The translations under genes and the position numbers were made by a program. Positions 63,801 to 64,000 of a DNA stretch of 64,000 bases are shown in pieces. The stretch is from Favolaschia claudopus. Lineage: Eukaryota; Basidiomycota; Agaricomycetes; Agaricales; Mycenaceae. The notes beneath the pieces were generated by a model that searched no databases, was not told the DNA's origin, and saw only the letters and a list, made by a program, of their open reading frames with translations. Positions within the stretch are counted from its first letter, which is position 1; every line of letters begins with the position of its first letter. The stretch lies in the NCBI GenBank assembly GCA_037176885.1, contig JAWWNJ010000141.1, positions 124,001-188,000 on the forward strand, given 5' to 3'.

Positions 63801-64000
63801 CATCTCAAGGTGGCTAACTTGGCCCAGTAGCATCCGTAGTCGTTGTGTGGCACGAGCCGCCAGTTCGTGTGGCGGCTCACCGCAAAGGCTCTATTATCGA
63901 ATGGGCAAAGACAGCAATGGTCTGAATATTTATCGAACAGTCCGGGGGACGAATTCGGTCGAAGGCGGAGTTCATACGGCTATTCGCCGAATTTTTGGGT
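60890..64000 (+). pseudogene. Exonuclease-like / DUF6729-type gene, copy 3 (runs off right edge)
   Basis: Starts within the Cys domain (SERCGKSFRGTDPHIIAQLP), 5' truncated. It continues through SARGAISVLMMRQMSN, the ...FTDYISAHRIFIERD block, AERDFHEAINESLLKDVEP, the exonuclease-like segment (TNPSIIKVGHSIREAL, ILDLGKYAKLEGV), an acidic linker, and the C-terminal RVLDDAFHFMDRLLRLL, NRRIRRIIP and TNSVEGGVH domains. Introns match those of copies 1 and 2 in position. Lesions: a one-base shift near 61265, TAG shortly after the VLVPGAIHVLHQ exon start (62757-62759), another shift near 62930, a one-base insertion near 63548 and a MITE in the exon at 63706. At the protein level it is clearly diverged from copy 1, so the copies are old relative to the MITEs. 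Confidence 0.75.
63706..63892. mobile_element. MITE, TIR AGAGSCTTTGCGGT, ATT duplication, inside an exon
   Basis: 187 bp; left AGAGGCTTTGCGGTAGCC, right (reverse complement) AGAGCCTTTGCGGTGAGCC; ATT at 63703-63705 and 63893-63895. Removing it plus one ATT restores the exon reading GVPLYYRMGKDSNG, colinear with copy 2 (GISLYYLMGKDRDG). Same family as 24361-24546. Confidence 0.9.

Noticed and set aside
1..64000. CRISPR arrays, bacterial operons, rRNA genes, polyketide or peptide-synthetase clusters
   Set aside because: None seen; direct repeats here are TE-related and gene structure is eukaryotic.

Overview
This is a eukaryotic, almost certainly fungal window, most likely an agaricomycete (mushroom-forming basidiomycete). 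The basis is: GT-AG introns of about 48-70 bp; an F-box/LRR gene of the basidiomycete type; a CSL (Cbf11/Cbf12-like) transcription-factor relic, a family kept in basidiomycetes but lost from most ascomycetes; and a mosaic of hAT, PIF/Harbinger, Ty1-copia and TE-linked multicopy families. There is no operon, Shine-Dalgarno or CRISPR structure.

Layout. 1-5.5 kb: an AT-hook-like TE-associated protein running off the left edge, a low-complexity acidic ORF, a broken single-TM protein gene cut by a MITE, an F-box pseudogene, and a three-exon DDD-rich protein. 5.5-8.1 kb: AT-rich, no gene seen. 8.1-14.3 kb: copia RT/RNase H remnant, GC-rich hairpin repeats and two plausible multi-exon genes. 14.3-16 kb: a complete non-autonomous LTR element (TRIM). 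16.4-20.4 kb: copy 1 of a large exonuclease-like (DUF6729-type) gene carrying two MITEs. 20.5-24.6 kb: TIR elements and a gag-like ORF. 24.6-30.2 kb: a copia Gag-integrase ORF and a deleted hAT with its transposase ends, itself hit by another hAT MITE. 30.4-31.4 kb: a two-finger GATA factor. 31.7-36.5 kb: nested MITEs and a complete PIF/Harbinger transposon (transposase plus Myb/SANT protein, 68-bp TIRs). 36.6-37.1 kb: a Spo12-like gene. 37-48 kb: mostly noncoding repeats (CACTA-like element, hAT MITE, interstitial telomere-like tract). 48.8-51.2 kb: copy 2 of the exonuclease family. 52.6-53.7 kb: an intact MYND zinc-finger gene. 55.3-57.2 kb: CSL pseudogene. 57.5-60.2 kb: further TIR elements and a DUF6589-like scrap. 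60.9-64 kb: copy 3 of the exonuclease family, with a MITE inside an exon.

Probably functional host genes are few: Spo12-like (36617-37125), MYND (52560-53714), perhaps the GATA factor (30376-31397) and the three-exon protein at 12720-13541. Most of the rest is transposon sequence in several nested layers. Target-site duplications can be read directly for many elements (8 bp for hAT-type, TA for mariner-type, 3-bp ATT/AAT for an AGAG/AGGG-ended MITE group, 5 bp for the LTR element), so the insertion order can often be worked out. All splice models were deduced by eye from donor/acceptor sites and frame; none is transcript-supported.
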